Assembly: GCF_000971135.1 (NCBI RefSeq)
Contig: NZ_BBLW01000003.1
Coordinates: forward strand, 344,903-408,902
Direction of reading: 5' to 3'
Origin: Demequina phytophila
Lineage (GTDB): Bacteria; Actinomycetota; Actinomycetes; Actinomycetales; Demequinaceae
DNA length: 64,000 bases
The translations under genes were made by a program, and so were the position numbers. The notes below the pieces were generated by a model. The model saw only the letters and a list, made by a program, of their open reading frames with translations, had not been told where the DNA came from and did not search any database. Below are positions 34,394 to 44,013 of this stretch, piece after piece. The first letter of the stretch is position 1. Each line of letters begins with the position of its first letter.

Positions 34394-36185
34394 CGTGCCG
34401 CCCCTTCCCTGAGGGCCTCGGCCGGGGTATCGAGGTGTGCCGCGGCGGCCGCGATCGCGGTCACCGCGGTGAAGACGCCCAGGATCAGCGCGCCCCACCA
34501 CACCGCGTAGCCCCAGGGCACGGAGCTCAGCGCGAGACCCGGGTAGGAGTCCGTGATGACCCCGGTGAGCGAGTGGCGCGCCGCGCCGACCATGCTCATG
34601 GTCATGCGGGTGAGCACGCCGGCGGACATCCCGGCCGCGACCGCGACCGACCCGACCACGGCGCCCTCGACCACCAGCGCCCACCGCAGGATGCGGGGCT
34701 CGACACCGAGCGCGGCGAGCGTCGCCGCCTCGCGCGACCCGGCCTTGACCGCGCCCGCGGCGACCGGGGTCAGGATGAGGGCGAGCACGATGCCGGCCCA
34801 CACGTAGCCGGCGGGCACCTCCTGCGCCCCCGCGGTCGAGGTCGACGAGCTCCATGACGCGTCCGAGGGGATCCCGCCCACGGCGCGGTCGATCGCGACC
34901 TTGTCCGCACCCTCCTCCGCGTAGACCACGTAGGCCGTGCCGAGCGGCGGCGACTCGCTCGCCCCGGCCGCGGCGTACGCGTACCAGCCGTCCGCGAGCG
35001 GCACCACGCCGTCGGGCCGGAAGCTTGCGGTGGTGACGTCGAGCACGTTGGTCGTGTTCGCGACCACCGCGTCGGGGTGGGCTTCGAGCGCGTCGGCGAG
35101 CGCGTCGTCGATGCCGCGCAGGTCCGTCGGGTCGACCGCGACGATCGTGCGCGCGTCGTCGACTGTGGTGAGCGCGTCGCCCACGACCACACGCTCCACC
35201 CCGTCGACGGCCGCGATGCGGTCGCGCAGGTCGCCCGCGTCGGGCGCCACGCTCATGGTGAGCACGATCCGGTCGGACTGCACCACACCGGTCGGTGCGG
35301 TCAGCAGCGCGGCGAGCGCGAACGCGATGCCGCCGACCGCTAGGACCGTGCGTCCGGTCGCCTGGGTGGGGGACGATGCGCGGGCGGCCAGCACCGCCGC
35401 CAACCTGGGTGCCCCCGCACCTTCCGCAAGGGCGGCGGCGAGCGCCACGAACCGCGGAGCGGTGCCGCGCGCCCACGGCAGGATCACCGCGAGCCCGAAC
35501 GCGATGCAGGCGACCCAGGCGACGGCCCACGCGATGCCCGCGGCGTTGGTGGCGATGAAGGCCGGCTCGGTGCCACCGCCCCACGCGAGGCCCACGACCA
35601 CGCCCGCGGCGATCGCGCCCGCACCGCCGATCCACGCGGCACGGCGCCCGACGCGCACCGGGCGCATCGCCGCGACGTCCTCGCGGAGACGCTCGACCGG
35701 CGTCTTCGCGGGCCGCCACGCGGAGAGCACGTGGGCGAGCGCGAGCGACAGCGCGATCAGCAGCGCCTCGATGGCGCGCAGCGCCCAGAACAGATGGTCG
35801 GTCGAGAACGGCTCCCAGCCGCGGGTGGTCTCGAGCGCGACGTGGATGGCACCGGCGATCGCGTAGGCGGCCGCGCCCACCGCGAGGCCGTCGCGCAGGC
35901 CGGTGAGGCCCGCGCGCATCGTCCCCGCGTGCGCCGCCTCGCCCAGGGCTGCACGCACGGCCGCCTCGTGCGGGGACGCGGACCGGACCCCGAGCGTCCA
36001 CGTGAGGATCGCGGTGAGCAGTGCGAGGGGGATAGCCGCGTAGATGAGGATCGCGCCCACGGAGATCCAGTTGAGCCGCTCCTGCGCCATCCCGCAGACG
36101 TCCGCGCACTCCTCGAGCTGCCACGGCAGCGACAGCGCCATCACGGCGGCCATCGCCACGCCCGTGACGAACGCGGCGACGCCCC

Positions 36186-36189
<4 letters not shown>
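34390..36189 (-). CDS. FtsX-like ABC permease, operon permease 4
   Basis: A 599-residue permease resembling permease 3 in plan. The N-terminal helix (FVTGVAMAAVMALSLPW) precedes a short loop with two cysteines, EECADVCGMAQERLN, then FtsX-type helices with SPHEAAVRAALGEAAHAGTM, an extracytoplasmic domain at about residues 285-425, and a terminal core containing GSREAATLAALGVEPRILRW. The ATG at 36189 overlaps the stop of the ATPase gene (ATGA), directly coupling the two. Decamer copies at 35370 and 35916 lie in different frames. Confidence 0.75.
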
Positions 36190-36938
<749 letters not shown>

Positions 36939-36945
36939 GCCAGCG

Positions 36946-37018
36946 AAACTATCGGCGCAGGGCCGGCCCGCGCATCGTCCTCCCGCACCGTTCTGGGGTG
37001 ATACCCAGGTATGACGCG
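36946..37018 (-). promoter_or_regulatory. Shared promoter element of the FtsX operon
   Basis: The block 36985-37018 matches 22811-22844 at 31 of 34 positions and includes the near-dyad GTGATACC-CA-GGTATGAC. A -10 box TAGTTT (36946-36951) follows at the same distance as in the orphan-permease promoter, then seven bases to the ATG. No good -35 is seen, which suits activator-dependent transcription. The block starts right after the serpin stop. Confidence 0.78.
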
Positions 37019-38308
37019 TCACTCACCGGCGGGATCTAGGTACTGGCCCACGAACAGGATCGCGCCGGTGGCGGTGTCGCGGATGACGTAGAGGAACGGG
37101 CGGTCGGCGATGATCTCCGCGTCGAACTCCGGCGGTGCCGCGCCCGCGGCGCCCTCGACCACGGTCGCGGCGGCGGCCTCGGTGCCGTCCTCGTCGACGA
37201 TCACCTTGGTGGCGTGGACGGCGGCACCCACCTCGAGATCGCGGCCGATGCCGTCGAGCCCGATGGTGCCGAACAGCCCGTCGACCCCCATCCGGTCGCC
37301 GATGACGTCGCGCAGGTCGACGCTCGACTCGGACTCGAAGCGCGGCATGCGCACGTAGACGTGGCCGGGGGCGCGTGCGGCGTCGAGCGCGGCCAGCGCC
37401 GCGGCGTCGAGGCCGTCGCGGACGGCCTCGAACTCGCCCTCGTGCGGGACGATGAGCGCCATCTCGAGGTCGCCCACATAGGGGAGCACGGCGGCGTCGT
37501 AGTCCTCGGCGAGGACGTAGTCGACGTCCGCGCCCACCGTCATGAGGTCCACGGTGCCGCCGCTGCGGCCATCGAGGGTCGTGAAGCGCTCCGGGTGGGT
37601 GCCGGCCTCGAAGAACGGCGCCCACCACTGCGCCTTGAGATAGACGGTGGTGACCAGGATGAATCGCGTGTACTGGTCCGGGAGGCTCTCCGGCATCACT
37701 CGCGGGATGAGGCCCGCGGTGCGCTCCTTCACCCACCCGTCGATGGCCTCGCGCGAGCCTGCGGGGTCCTCGAGCAGCGGGAGGCCCTGGGTCTCGGCCC
37801 CGAACCAGGTCTGGACCGTGTCGACGTACCCGGGGTCGGGCGTGAACGTCTCCTCGAACCAGGCCGAGTTGCCGATCCGCACGATGGGCAGGTCGACCGT
37901 CTCGCCATCGACCGTGGGTCCGCCCTCGCCCGCCTCGCTCGACACCTCCTGGTCGAGCGAGTTGAACGCGCTCAGCAACTCCTCGCCCTCGGCGGGGTAG
38001 GCGAACAGCTGATCGAGGGCGGCGTCCACGGGTCCCGACGCGCCGGCGTCGACCATCGCGAACGCCACACCGATCGACACGGGCGAGATCGCGAGGTTCT
38101 CGTCACCCGCGGCGGCGCGGAAGATGCTGAGGCCGGCGTCGTTGAGCGACTCCGCGAGCGGTACGGCGGCGGCGGGCGTGGGCTCCGGGCGGTCGAACGT
38201 GGGCGCCGGGTCGGGCACGGGCACGGTGGAGGGCGCGATCATGCACCCAGCCAACAGCAGGCCTCCGACAGCGACCCCCAGCGCGGCTCTCATACGGGAA
38301 GGACGCAT
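37019..38308 (-). CDS. Secreted lipoprotein serpin
   Basis: A 429-residue serine-protease inhibitor of the serpin fold. A lipoprotein signal (MRPSRMRAALGVAVGGLLLA then GCM, Cys 22) and a Pro-rich linker precede the serpin body. The breach/shutter features include ENLAISPVSIGVAFAMVDAG, YLKAQWWAPFFEAGTHPERF and FLYVIRDTATGAILFVGQYL. The hinge VDEDGTEAAAATVVEG has the small-residue P15-P9 pattern of inhibitory serpins, so it probably works as an inhibitor; counting from the hinge, P1 is near a small residue (AAGA), suggesting elastase-like targets. GGAGG precedes the ATG. It lies between the two-component genes and the FtsX operon, all on one strand. Confidence 0.88.
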   Translation of the reverse strand: MRPSRMRAALGVAVGGLLLAGCMIAPSTVPVPDPAPTFDRPEPTPAAAVPLAESLNDAGLSIFRAAAGDENLAISPVSIGVAFAMVDAGASGPVDAALDQLFAYPAEGEELLSAFNSLDQEVSSEAGEGGPTVDGETVDLPIVRIGNSAWFEETFTPDPGYVDTVQTWFGAETQGLPLLEDPAGSREAIDGWVKERTAGLIPRVMPESLPDQYTRFILVTTVYLKAQWWAPFFEAGTHPERFTTLDGRSGGTVDLMTVGADVDYVLAEDYDAAVLPYVGDLEMALIVPHEGEFEAVRDGLDAAALAALDAARAPGHVYVRMPRFESESSVDLRDVIGDRMGVDGLFGTIGLDGIGRDLEVGAAVHATKVIVDEDGTEAAAATVVEGAAGAAPPEFDAEIIADRPFLYVIRDTATGAILFVGQYLDPAGE

Positions 38309-38421
38309 CCGAGCCTCCGAACGTTGGGTTCCCCGCGTGCACTCATCCACACACGACTCACCAGAACCTGGCTGATCCGAACATGTTGACGCACACATCG
38401 AGGGCATCGGGTGGATCAGTG

Positions 38422-39084
38422 TCACGACTGTGTGGAGGGGCGTCCGGCGAGGCCGGCCTGGTGGGCGATCACCACCGCCTGCACCCGGTCGCGCGCGCCC
38501 AGCTTCGCGAGCACCCGACCCACGTGCGTCTTCACGGTCGGCTCCGCGAGGAACAGCGCCGCGCAGATCTCCTGGTTCGACAGCCCGCGCGCCATCAGGG
38601 CGAGCACCTCGCGCTCCCGTTCCGTCAGCGACGCGAGCCGCGCGTCGTCGACCGGCTCGGGCAGCGCCGCGACGCGCTCGAGCAGCCGCCGCGTCGAGGA
38701 CGGCGCGATCACCGCGTCGCCCGCGTGCACGGTCCGCACGGCCGCGAGCAGGTCCTCGGGCGGCGCGTCCTTGAGCAGGAACCCGGAGGCGCCCGCCCGG
38801 ATGGCGGCCATGACGTACTCGTCGAGGTCGAACGTGGTGAGGATGATGACCCGGGTCGCGGAGGACCCGGTGATGGCCTCGCACGCGGCGATCCCGTCCA
38901 TGCCGGGCATCCGCACGTCGACGAGCGCGACGTCCGCGGGCGGGTCGAGCGCGGCGAGCGCGGACACGGCCGCGGCACCGTCGCCCGCCTCCGTCACGAC
39001 GGTCATGTCCTCCTGCGAGTCGACCACCATGCGGAAGCCGGCGCGGATGAGCTGCTGGTCGTCGACCAGCGCGACCCTGATCAT
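38422..39084 (-). CDS. NarL/LuxR-type response regulator
   Basis: A 220-residue response regulator. The receiver domain (1-125) has the acidic pair in VALVDDQQLIRAGFR, the phospho-acceptor Asp in ADVALVDVRMPGMDGIAACE and the switch Lys in GFLLKDAPPEDLLAAV. The C-terminal helix-turn-helix is LTEREREVLALMARGLSNQE followed by EPTVKTHVGRVLAKL. Its ATG overlaps the sensor kinase stop (ATGA). Such pairs commonly control adjacent FtsX-type ABC operons in actinobacteria, so the 36985 and 22811 blocks are plausible targets; that link is inference. Confidence 0.9.
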   Translation of the reverse strand: MIRVALVDDQQLIRAGFRMVVDSQEDMTVVTEAGDGAAAVSALAALDPPADVALVDVRMPGMDGIAACEAITGSSATRVIILTTFDLDEYVMAAIRAGASGFLLKDAPPEDLLAAVRTVHAGDAVIAPSSTRRLLERVAALPEPVDDARLASLTEREREVLALMARGLSNQEICAALFLAEPTVKTHVGRVLAKLGARDRVQAVVIAHQAGLAGRPSTQS

Positions 39085-39869
39085 GCGTCCTCCTTCACGG
39101 GAAGCGCGCGGGGGGTGAGCGGCAGCCGCGCGCGCACCAGGAAGCCGCCGCCGGCGCGCGGCCCCGCCGTCAGCGTCCCGCCGAACACGGTCGCCCGCTC
39201 GGCCATCCCCGCGATGCCCAGCCCGGCGCCGTCGCCGCGGGCGGCCGCGCCCCGGCCGTCGTCGGAGACGGCCGCGGTCAGCGCATCGTCCTCCCACCGC
39301 AGCTGCACGAACGCGGTGACGCGCGGGCCGGCGTGCTTGAGCACGTTCGTGAGGGCCTCCTGGACGATGCGGTAGGCCGCCAGGCCCGCTCCGATCGGCA
39401 GCGGGCGTGGGGTCCCGGTGGTGACGTACGAGACCTCGAGGCCGCCCTCGCGCATCTGTGCGACCAGGGCGGGGATGTCGGTGAGGGAGGGCTGCGGGCC
39501 CAGCGCGGCGTCGCCGTCGCCGTCGCGCAGCACGCCGAGCAGCGCCCGCATCTCCGCGAGCGCGGAGCGGCTGACGTCCGCGATGGTGTCGAGGCTGGAC
39601 AACGCGGCGGCGGGATCCGTGCGGCCGGCGAAGCGTCCGCCGTCCGCCTGCGCGACCACCACGGAGAGCGTGTGGGCGACCACGTCGTGCATCTCGCGCG
39701 CGATGCGGGCGCGCTCGTTCGAGGCGGCGAGCGCGAGGGCCGCGGCGCCCTCCGACGCGCTCGACTCCGCGAGCGCCGCGAAGCGGCGCCGCTGCATCGC
39801 GAGGCGCACGGCAAGCGCGATGGCGACCGCCGTCGCGACGGCCGCGAGCCCCCACGCCACCCACGTCAT
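39081..39869 (-). CDS. Sensor histidine kinase (HisKA_3 type)
   Basis: A 262-residue short sensor kinase. One N-terminal helix (WVAWGLAAVATAVAIALAVR) is followed by the dimerisation domain with the phospho-acceptor His in ERARIAREMHDVVAHTLSVV, and the ATPase domain with IVQEALTNVLKHAGPRVTAF and GAGLGIAGMAERATVFGGTL. There is almost no extracytoplasmic loop, so the signal is probably sensed in or at the membrane, perhaps through the permeases. The ATG at 39869 follows TACAGT by seven bases; a GTG at 39878 with GGAGGG upstream is an alternative start. Confidence 0.85.
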   Translation of the reverse strand: MTWVAWGLAAVATAVAIALAVRLAMQRRRFAALAESSASEGAAALALAASNERARIAREMHDVVAHTLSVVVAQADGGRFAGRTDPAAALSSLDTIADVSRSALAEMRALLGVLRDGDGDAALGPQPSLTDIPALVAQMREGGLEVSYVTTGTPRPLPIGAGLAAYRIVQEALTNVLKHAGPRVTAFVQLRWEDDALTAAVSDDGRGAAARGDGAGLGIAGMAERATVFGGTLTAGPRAGGGFLVRARLPLTPRALPVKEDA

Positions 39870-39903
39870 GGCGCTCACTGTACGGCCCTCCGGCACGATG
39901 CCA

Positions 39904-39919
39904 GGGAGAGCGCTCTCCC
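39904..39919. promoter_or_regulatory. Perfect 16-bp palindrome between divergent genes
   Basis: GGGAGAGCGCTCTCCC is perfectly symmetric around CG, the form of LacI-family operators. It lies between the sensor kinase and the alpha-glucoside binding-protein gene, about 130 bp upstream of another palindrome (40034). A decamer copy follows at 39946. Confidence 0.6.
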
Positions 39920-40000
39920 GCGACAGGCGGCACGGGGTGCCCCGCGCATCGTCCCAGGTCACGCCCCGGTAACGATTGTGAGGCGCTCCGGCGACACCGG

Positions 40001-40049
40001 TTGCGGGTGACCCGCCCGCGGGCTACGTTCGATGCAAGCGCTTGCGTCG
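40001..40049 (+). promoter_or_regulatory. Promoter and LacI-type operator of the alpha-glucoside importer
   Basis: TTGCGG (40001-40006) and TACGTT (40024-40029) are 17 bp apart. The palindrome GCAAGCGCTTGC (40034-40045), extended to CGA/TCG on both sides (40030-40049), overlaps the predicted start point. No LacI gene is adjacent, so the repressor is encoded elsewhere. Confidence 0.78.
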
Positions 40050-40149
40050 ATGCGGATGCGGTCTCTTCTTCGACTCGGGCGCGGCTCCGTGGGTGCCGTC
40101 GTCAGCGGTGCGCACGGGCGCAACTCAACGAAGAGGAGGCGCAGTACCC

Positions 40150-41514
40150 ATGAATCGACGATTCGCACTGCCGATCACCGCGCTCGCGGTGAGCGGCCTC
40201 GTTCTCGCCGGCTGTTCCGGCGGATCCGACGACGAGCCCTCGGACGGCGGCTCGGGCGGCGCCATGGCGGAGGGCTGCGAGGACTACGCGGCCTACGGCA
40301 CGCACGACGGCGAGACCGTCCAGGTCTACTCGACCATCCAGGAGCAGGAGGCTGACGATCTGGTCACCTCGTTCGCGAAGTTCGAGGAGTGCACCGGCAT
40401 CTCCGTCGACTACGTGGGCACCCAGGAGTTCGAGACCCAGATCAACGTCCGCGTCGAGGCCGGCGACCCGCCGAACCTCGCGATCATCCCGCAGCCCGGT
40501 CTGCTCCAGCGACTGGTCGAGGGCGGCGCCGTCATGGCGGCTCCCGAGGCCGTCGAGGCCAACGTCGACGAGTTCTGGTCGGAGAGCTGGAAGGAGTACG
40601 GCACGTTCGACGGGACGTTCTACGCCGCCCCGCTCATGGCCTCCGTCAAGGGCTGGGTCTGGTACTCGCCCACCGACTTCGCCGACAACGGCTACGAGGT
40701 CCCCACCACGTGGGACGAGATGATGGCGCTCACCGACGAGATGTCGGCACGCTCCGCCGACAACCCGCAGTACCGTCCGTGGTGCATCGGCTTCGAGTCG
40801 GGCGACGCGACGGGCTGGCCGGGCACGGACTGGATCGAGGACATCGTCCTGCGCCAGTCGGGCGCCGAGGTCTACGACCAGTGGGTCGCGGGTGAGGTGA
40901 AGTTCTCCTCCGACGAGATCAAGCAGGCGTTCGACACGTTCGGCGAGATCGCGCTCAACCCCGACTACGTCAACGGCGGCTTCGGCGGTCCCGAGTCGAT
41001 CATCTCGACGTCGTTCAACGACGGCGGCCTGCCGATCCTCGACGGCAACTGCTCGATGCACCACCAGGCCTCCTTCTACGAGGCTCAGTGGCCCGAGGGC
41101 ACCGTGGTGGCCGAGGACGGCGACGTGTGGGCGTTCCTCACCCCGCCGATGGCCGAGGGTGACCCGGCGGGCGTCACCGGTGGTGGCGAGTTCGTCGCCG
41201 CGTTCGACTCCGACCCCGCGACCGTCGCGCTGCAGACCTTCATGTCCTCGGACACGTGGGCCAACGAGCGCGTCTCTCTCGGCGGCGTCATCTCCGCCAA
41301 CACCGGTCTCGACCCGGCGAACGCCAGCTCGCCGATCGGCCAGGCGGCCATCGAGATCCTGCAGAACCCGGAGACCGTCTTCAAGTTCGACGCCTCCGAC
41401 CTCATGCCGGCCGCCGTGGGCGCCGCGTCCTTCTGGACCGGCATCACCGACTGGGTCAACGGCACCCGTGACACTGACGATGTGACCTCGTTCATCGACA
41501 GCACGTGGCCGTAA
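40150..41514 (+). CDS. aglE: Alpha-glucoside-type sugar-binding lipoprotein
   Basis: A 454-residue solute-binding protein. The signal peptide MNRRFALPITALAVSGLVLA ends at a lipobox AGC (Cys 22), followed by SGGSDDEPSDGGSGG. The mature protein has SFAKFEECTGISVDYVGTQE, the PGLLQRLVEGG stretch and WYSPTDFADNGYEVPTTWDE, seen in AglE-like binding proteins for alpha-glucosides such as trehalose, maltose or sucrose. AGGAGG lies about 11 bases upstream of the ATG. It heads an operon with two permeases, but no glycosidase or ATPase gene is present. Ligand choice is inferred. Confidence 0.82.
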   Translation: MNRRFALPITALAVSGLVLAGCSGGSDDEPSDGGSGGAMAEGCEDYAAYGTHDGETVQVYSTIQEQEADDLVTSFAKFEECTGISVDYVGTQEFETQINVRVEAGDPPNLAIIPQPGLLQRLVEGGAVMAAPEAVEANVDEFWSESWKEYGTFDGTFYAAPLMASVKGWVWYSPTDFADNGYEVPTTWDEMMALTDEMSARSADNPQYRPWCIGFESGDATGWPGTDWIEDIVLRQSGAEVYDQWVAGEVKFSSDEIKQAFDTFGEIALNPDYVNGGFGGPESIISTSFNDGGLPILDGNCSMHHQASFYEAQWPEGTVVAEDGDVWAFLTPPMAEGDPAGVTGGGEFVAAFDSDPATVALQTFMSSDTWANERVSLGGVISANTGLDPANASSPIGQAAIEILQNPETVFKFDASDLMPAAVGAASFWTGITDWVNGTRDTDDVTSFIDSTWP

Positions 41515-41522
41515 GGTGAAGG

Positions 41523-41557
41523 GAGGGTGCCGGTCGGCGCTGCCGGCCGGCACCCTC
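41523..41557 (+). terminator. Intercistronic hairpin after the binding-protein gene
   Basis: GAGGGTGCCGG (41523-41533) pairs with CCGGCACCCTC (41547-41557), extended by inner GC pairs. It starts nine bases after the binding-protein stop and precedes the first permease, the same layout as in the other two sugar importers of the window. Confidence 0.65.
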
Positions 41558-41583
41558 TCATCCTGCTGAGAGAGGAGTCGACG

Positions 41584-42606
41584 ATGATGTCGACGCTGGC
41601 GGTCCCGGCTCTGTCGCTCGCCGGAAGCAGCGACAACTTCTGGGCCGACGCGGGGAGCAAGCTGGGCGGCGCGTTGATCGCGATCGTCGTCTTCCTCGCC
41701 GTGGTCGGCCTGCTCATGTTCTTCGCCGACCGCGCCCCGAAGAAGGGGCGCGACTTCATCCAGCTCGCGCTGTTCGTGGCGCCCGCGCTGGTGCTGCTGG
41801 CGACGGGCCTCATCTGGCCCGCGATCCAGACCATGTGGCAGTCGGTCACGGACCGCGAGGGCACGTTCGTGGGCCTCGACAACTTCCAGGTGGTCTTCAC
41901 CGACCCGACCATGCTCACGGTCCTGCGCAACACCGTCATCTGGGTGCTGATCGTGCCGGTCGCGTCGACCGCGATCGGCCTCGCGTACGCGGTGTTCATC
42001 GACCGCTCGAAGGGCGAGAAGGTCCTGAAGTCGCTGGTGTTCATGCCGATGGCCATCTCGATGGTGGGCGCGTCCATCATCTGGGGCTTCATGTACACCT
42101 ACCGCGCCGAGGGCTTCGACCAGATCGGATTCCTCAACCAGGTGCTCGTGTGGCTGGGCGGGACACCGCATCAGTTCCTCAACGTGCCGCCGTGGAACAC
42201 GTTCTTCCTCATCCTCGTGTTCGTCTGGATCCAGACGGGCTTCGCGATGGTGGTCCTGTCAGCCGCGATCAAGGGCGTGCCGACCGAGCTGCACGAGGCC
42301 GCGTCGCTCGACGGCGCGAGCGGCTGGCAGCGCTTCTGGTCGGTCACGGTGCCGTGGATCCGTGGCGCGCTCGTCGTCGTGCTGACCACCATCACCATCG
42401 CGACGCTCAAGGTCTTCGACATCGTGCGCACCATGACCGGCGGCCAGTTCGAGACGTCGGTGATCGCCAACGAGATGTACTCGAGAGCGTTCCGGCTGGG
42501 TCAGCCGGCGATCGGTGCCGCGCTCGCGGTGGTGCTCTTCATCATGGTGATCCCGATCATCGTCTACAACGTCCGGACGCTGCGCCAGCACAGGGAGGTC
42601 CGCTGA
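41584..42606 (+). CDS. aglF: Sugar ABC permease (AglF-type)
   Basis: A 340-residue permease. After a first helix (LIAIVVFLAVVGLLMFFADR) and a short loop, six further segments appear, with the EAA loop ELHEAASLDGASGWQRFWSV near residue 240. The extra N-terminal helix is typical of MalF/AglF-type subunits. AGAGAGGAG lies six bases before the ATG. Its stop overlaps the start of the next permease gene by one base (TGATG), so the pair is translationally coupled. It imports the ligand of the upstream binding protein. Confidence 0.87.
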   Translation: MMSTLAVPALSLAGSSDNFWADAGSKLGGALIAIVVFLAVVGLLMFFADRAPKKGRDFIQLALFVAPALVLLATGLIWPAIQTMWQSVTDREGTFVGLDNFQVVFTDPTMLTVLRNTVIWVLIVPVASTAIGLAYAVFIDRSKGEKVLKSLVFMPMAISMVGASIIWGFMYTYRAEGFDQIGFLNQVLVWLGGTPHQFLNVPPWNTFFLILVFVWIQTGFAMVVLSAAIKGVPTELHEAASLDGASGWQRFWSVTVPWIRGALVVVLTTITIATLKVFDIVRTMTGGQFETSVIANEMYSRAFRLGQPAIGAALAVVLFIMVIPIIVYNVRTLRQHREVR

Positions 42607-43547
42607 TGTCCACGCCCACCCCGCCCCGCACCGAGGTCGACGCGGACCTCGGCGGCATCGCGGCCGCCGAGGAGCCCAAGGCCAAGCGCGTCAAGCAGCG
42701 CCTCACCTCGCGAGGCGCCACCGCCGCCGCGATCGTCATCGCGATCCTGTGGACCATCCCGACATTCGGCCTCGCGATCTCGTCCTTCCGCCCGGAGCGC
42801 GAGGTCAAGACCACCGGCTGGTGGACCATCTTCGAGAACTGGGGATGGACGCTCGACAACTACAACACCATCCTGTTCGAGTCCGGAGCCTCGTCCGCGA
42901 GCCTCGGGTCGTACTTCGTCAACTCGTTCGTCATCACCATCCCGACCACGATCTTCGTGCTCGCGCTCGCGCTCATGGCGGCCTACGCGTTCGCGTGGAT
43001 CCCGTTCAAGGGCGCGTCGTGGCTGTTCGTGATGGTGTTCGCGCTGCAGATCGTGCCGCTCCAGATGGCGCTCATCCCGCTGCTGAAGATCTTCAACTAC
43101 GACTGGATCGACATCTCGGGCACGTTCGCCGCGGTGTGGGTCGCGCACACGATCTTCGGACTGCCGCTCGCGATCTTCTTGCTGCACAACTTCATCTCGG
43201 AGATCCCGCGGGACGTCATGGAGGCGGCCAAGGTCGACGGCTCGAGCCACACGCAGACGTTCACCCGCATCGTGCTGCCGCTGTCCGTGCCGGCGATCGC
43301 GTCGCTCGCGATCTTCCAGTTCCTGTGGGTATGGAACGACCTGCTGGTCGCGCTCGTGTTCTCGGGCGGCACCGTCAAGACGGCGCCGCTCACGCAACGC
43401 CTGGCCGAGTTCGCGGGCGACCGCGGCTCCGACTGGCAGCTGCTCACGGCCGCGGCGTTCGTGTCGATCATCGTGCCTCTCATCGTGTTCTTCTCGCTGC
43501 AGAGGTACTTCGTCCGCGGTCTGCTTGCCGGCTCGACCAAGGGGTGA
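42606..43547 (+). CDS. aglG: Sugar ABC permease (AglG-type)
   Basis: A 313-residue permease with a soluble N-terminus of about 35 residues and six helices. The EAA loop DVMEAAKVDGSSHTQTFTRI is near residue 205, and the C-terminus ends FSLQRYFVRGLLAGSTKG, as in MalG/AglG proteins. It completes the importer; the ATPase must be supplied from elsewhere. A GC-rich hairpin without a T tract (43582-43611) follows before the next gene. Confidence 0.87.
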   Translation: MSTPTPPRTEVDADLGGIAAAEEPKAKRVKQRLTSRGATAAAIVIAILWTIPTFGLAISSFRPEREVKTTGWWTIFENWGWTLDNYNTILFESGASSASLGSYFVNSFVITIPTTIFVLALALMAAYAFAWIPFKGASWLFVMVFALQIVPLQMALIPLLKIFNYDWIDISGTFAAVWVAHTIFGLPLAIFLLHNFISEIPRDVMEAAKVDGSSHTQTFTRIVLPLSVPAIASLAIFQFLWVWNDLLVALVFSGGTVKTAPLTQRLAEFAGDRGSDWQLLTAAAFVSIIVPLIVFFSLQRYFVRGLLAGSTKG

Positions 43548-43581
43548 CCCTGGGTCGGCGGGCAGGAGGGGGGACCGGGGA

Positions 43582-43611
43582 GAGGTCGGGGGTCGCGAGG
43601 CCCCCGGCCTC
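43582..43611 (+). terminator. GC hairpin after the AglG-type gene
   Basis: GAGGTCGGGG (43582-43591) pairs with CCCCCGGCCTC (43601-43611), allowing one G-T or bulge. It ends the importer operon. A decamer copy lies 13 bp further (43624). Confidence 0.55.
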
Positions 43612-43698
43612 GTCTCGTGGCGAGGGACGATGCGGCGGCCGGGTCCGCGTGCACGCCTCCCGTTCCTGGCCCGGACGCCCAGCGCCTAGAATCGACGC

Positions 43699-44013
43699 GT
43701 GAGCGACCTCCCCCCGCACGAGAGCGCATCCGATGTCCCCGAGCCGCTTCCGGCGGACCTCGCCGGCATTGCCGTACCCGCGACCGTGAGGCGGTCGCCG
43801 CGGTTCGGCAGCTTCATCGGCACCGGCGTGGGCGGCGGCATCCTGCTCGCGGCGATCCTCGCGACCTTCCTTCCCAACTCGACCGGCGTGGGACGCTTCC
43901 TGGTGTTCCTCGTCCTGGCGCTCGGGCTGTGCCTGCTCGGCGCCGTGGTCGGAGGCGCGGTGGCCACGAGCCTCGACCGCGCATCGTCCCCCCGAACGGA
44001 GACCGGCCGATGA
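43699..44013 (+). CDS. Small membrane protein upstream of purF
   Basis: A 104-residue protein with a Pro/acidic N-terminus (SDLPPHESASDVPEPLPADL) and two helices at about residues 38-58 and 65-88. No enzymatic motif is seen. A -10 box TAGAAT (43687-43692) lies six bases before the GTG, so this start is probably leaderless and uses GTG; TTCCTG (43663-43668) is a weak -35. The stop overlaps the purF ATG (ATGA), so it is co-translated with purF; the same gene pair appears in other actinobacteria. Confidence 0.72.
   Translation: MSDLPPHESASDVPEPLPADLAGIAVPATVRRSPRFGSFIGTGVGGGILLAAILATFLPNSTGVGRFLVFLVLALGLCLLGAVVGGAVATSLDRASSPRTETGR

Noticed and set aside
38326..38341. Further copy of the 61-bp repeat near the serpin start (GGGGAACCCAACG)
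   Set aside because: Only about 13 bases match and the rest of the unit is missing; could be chance.
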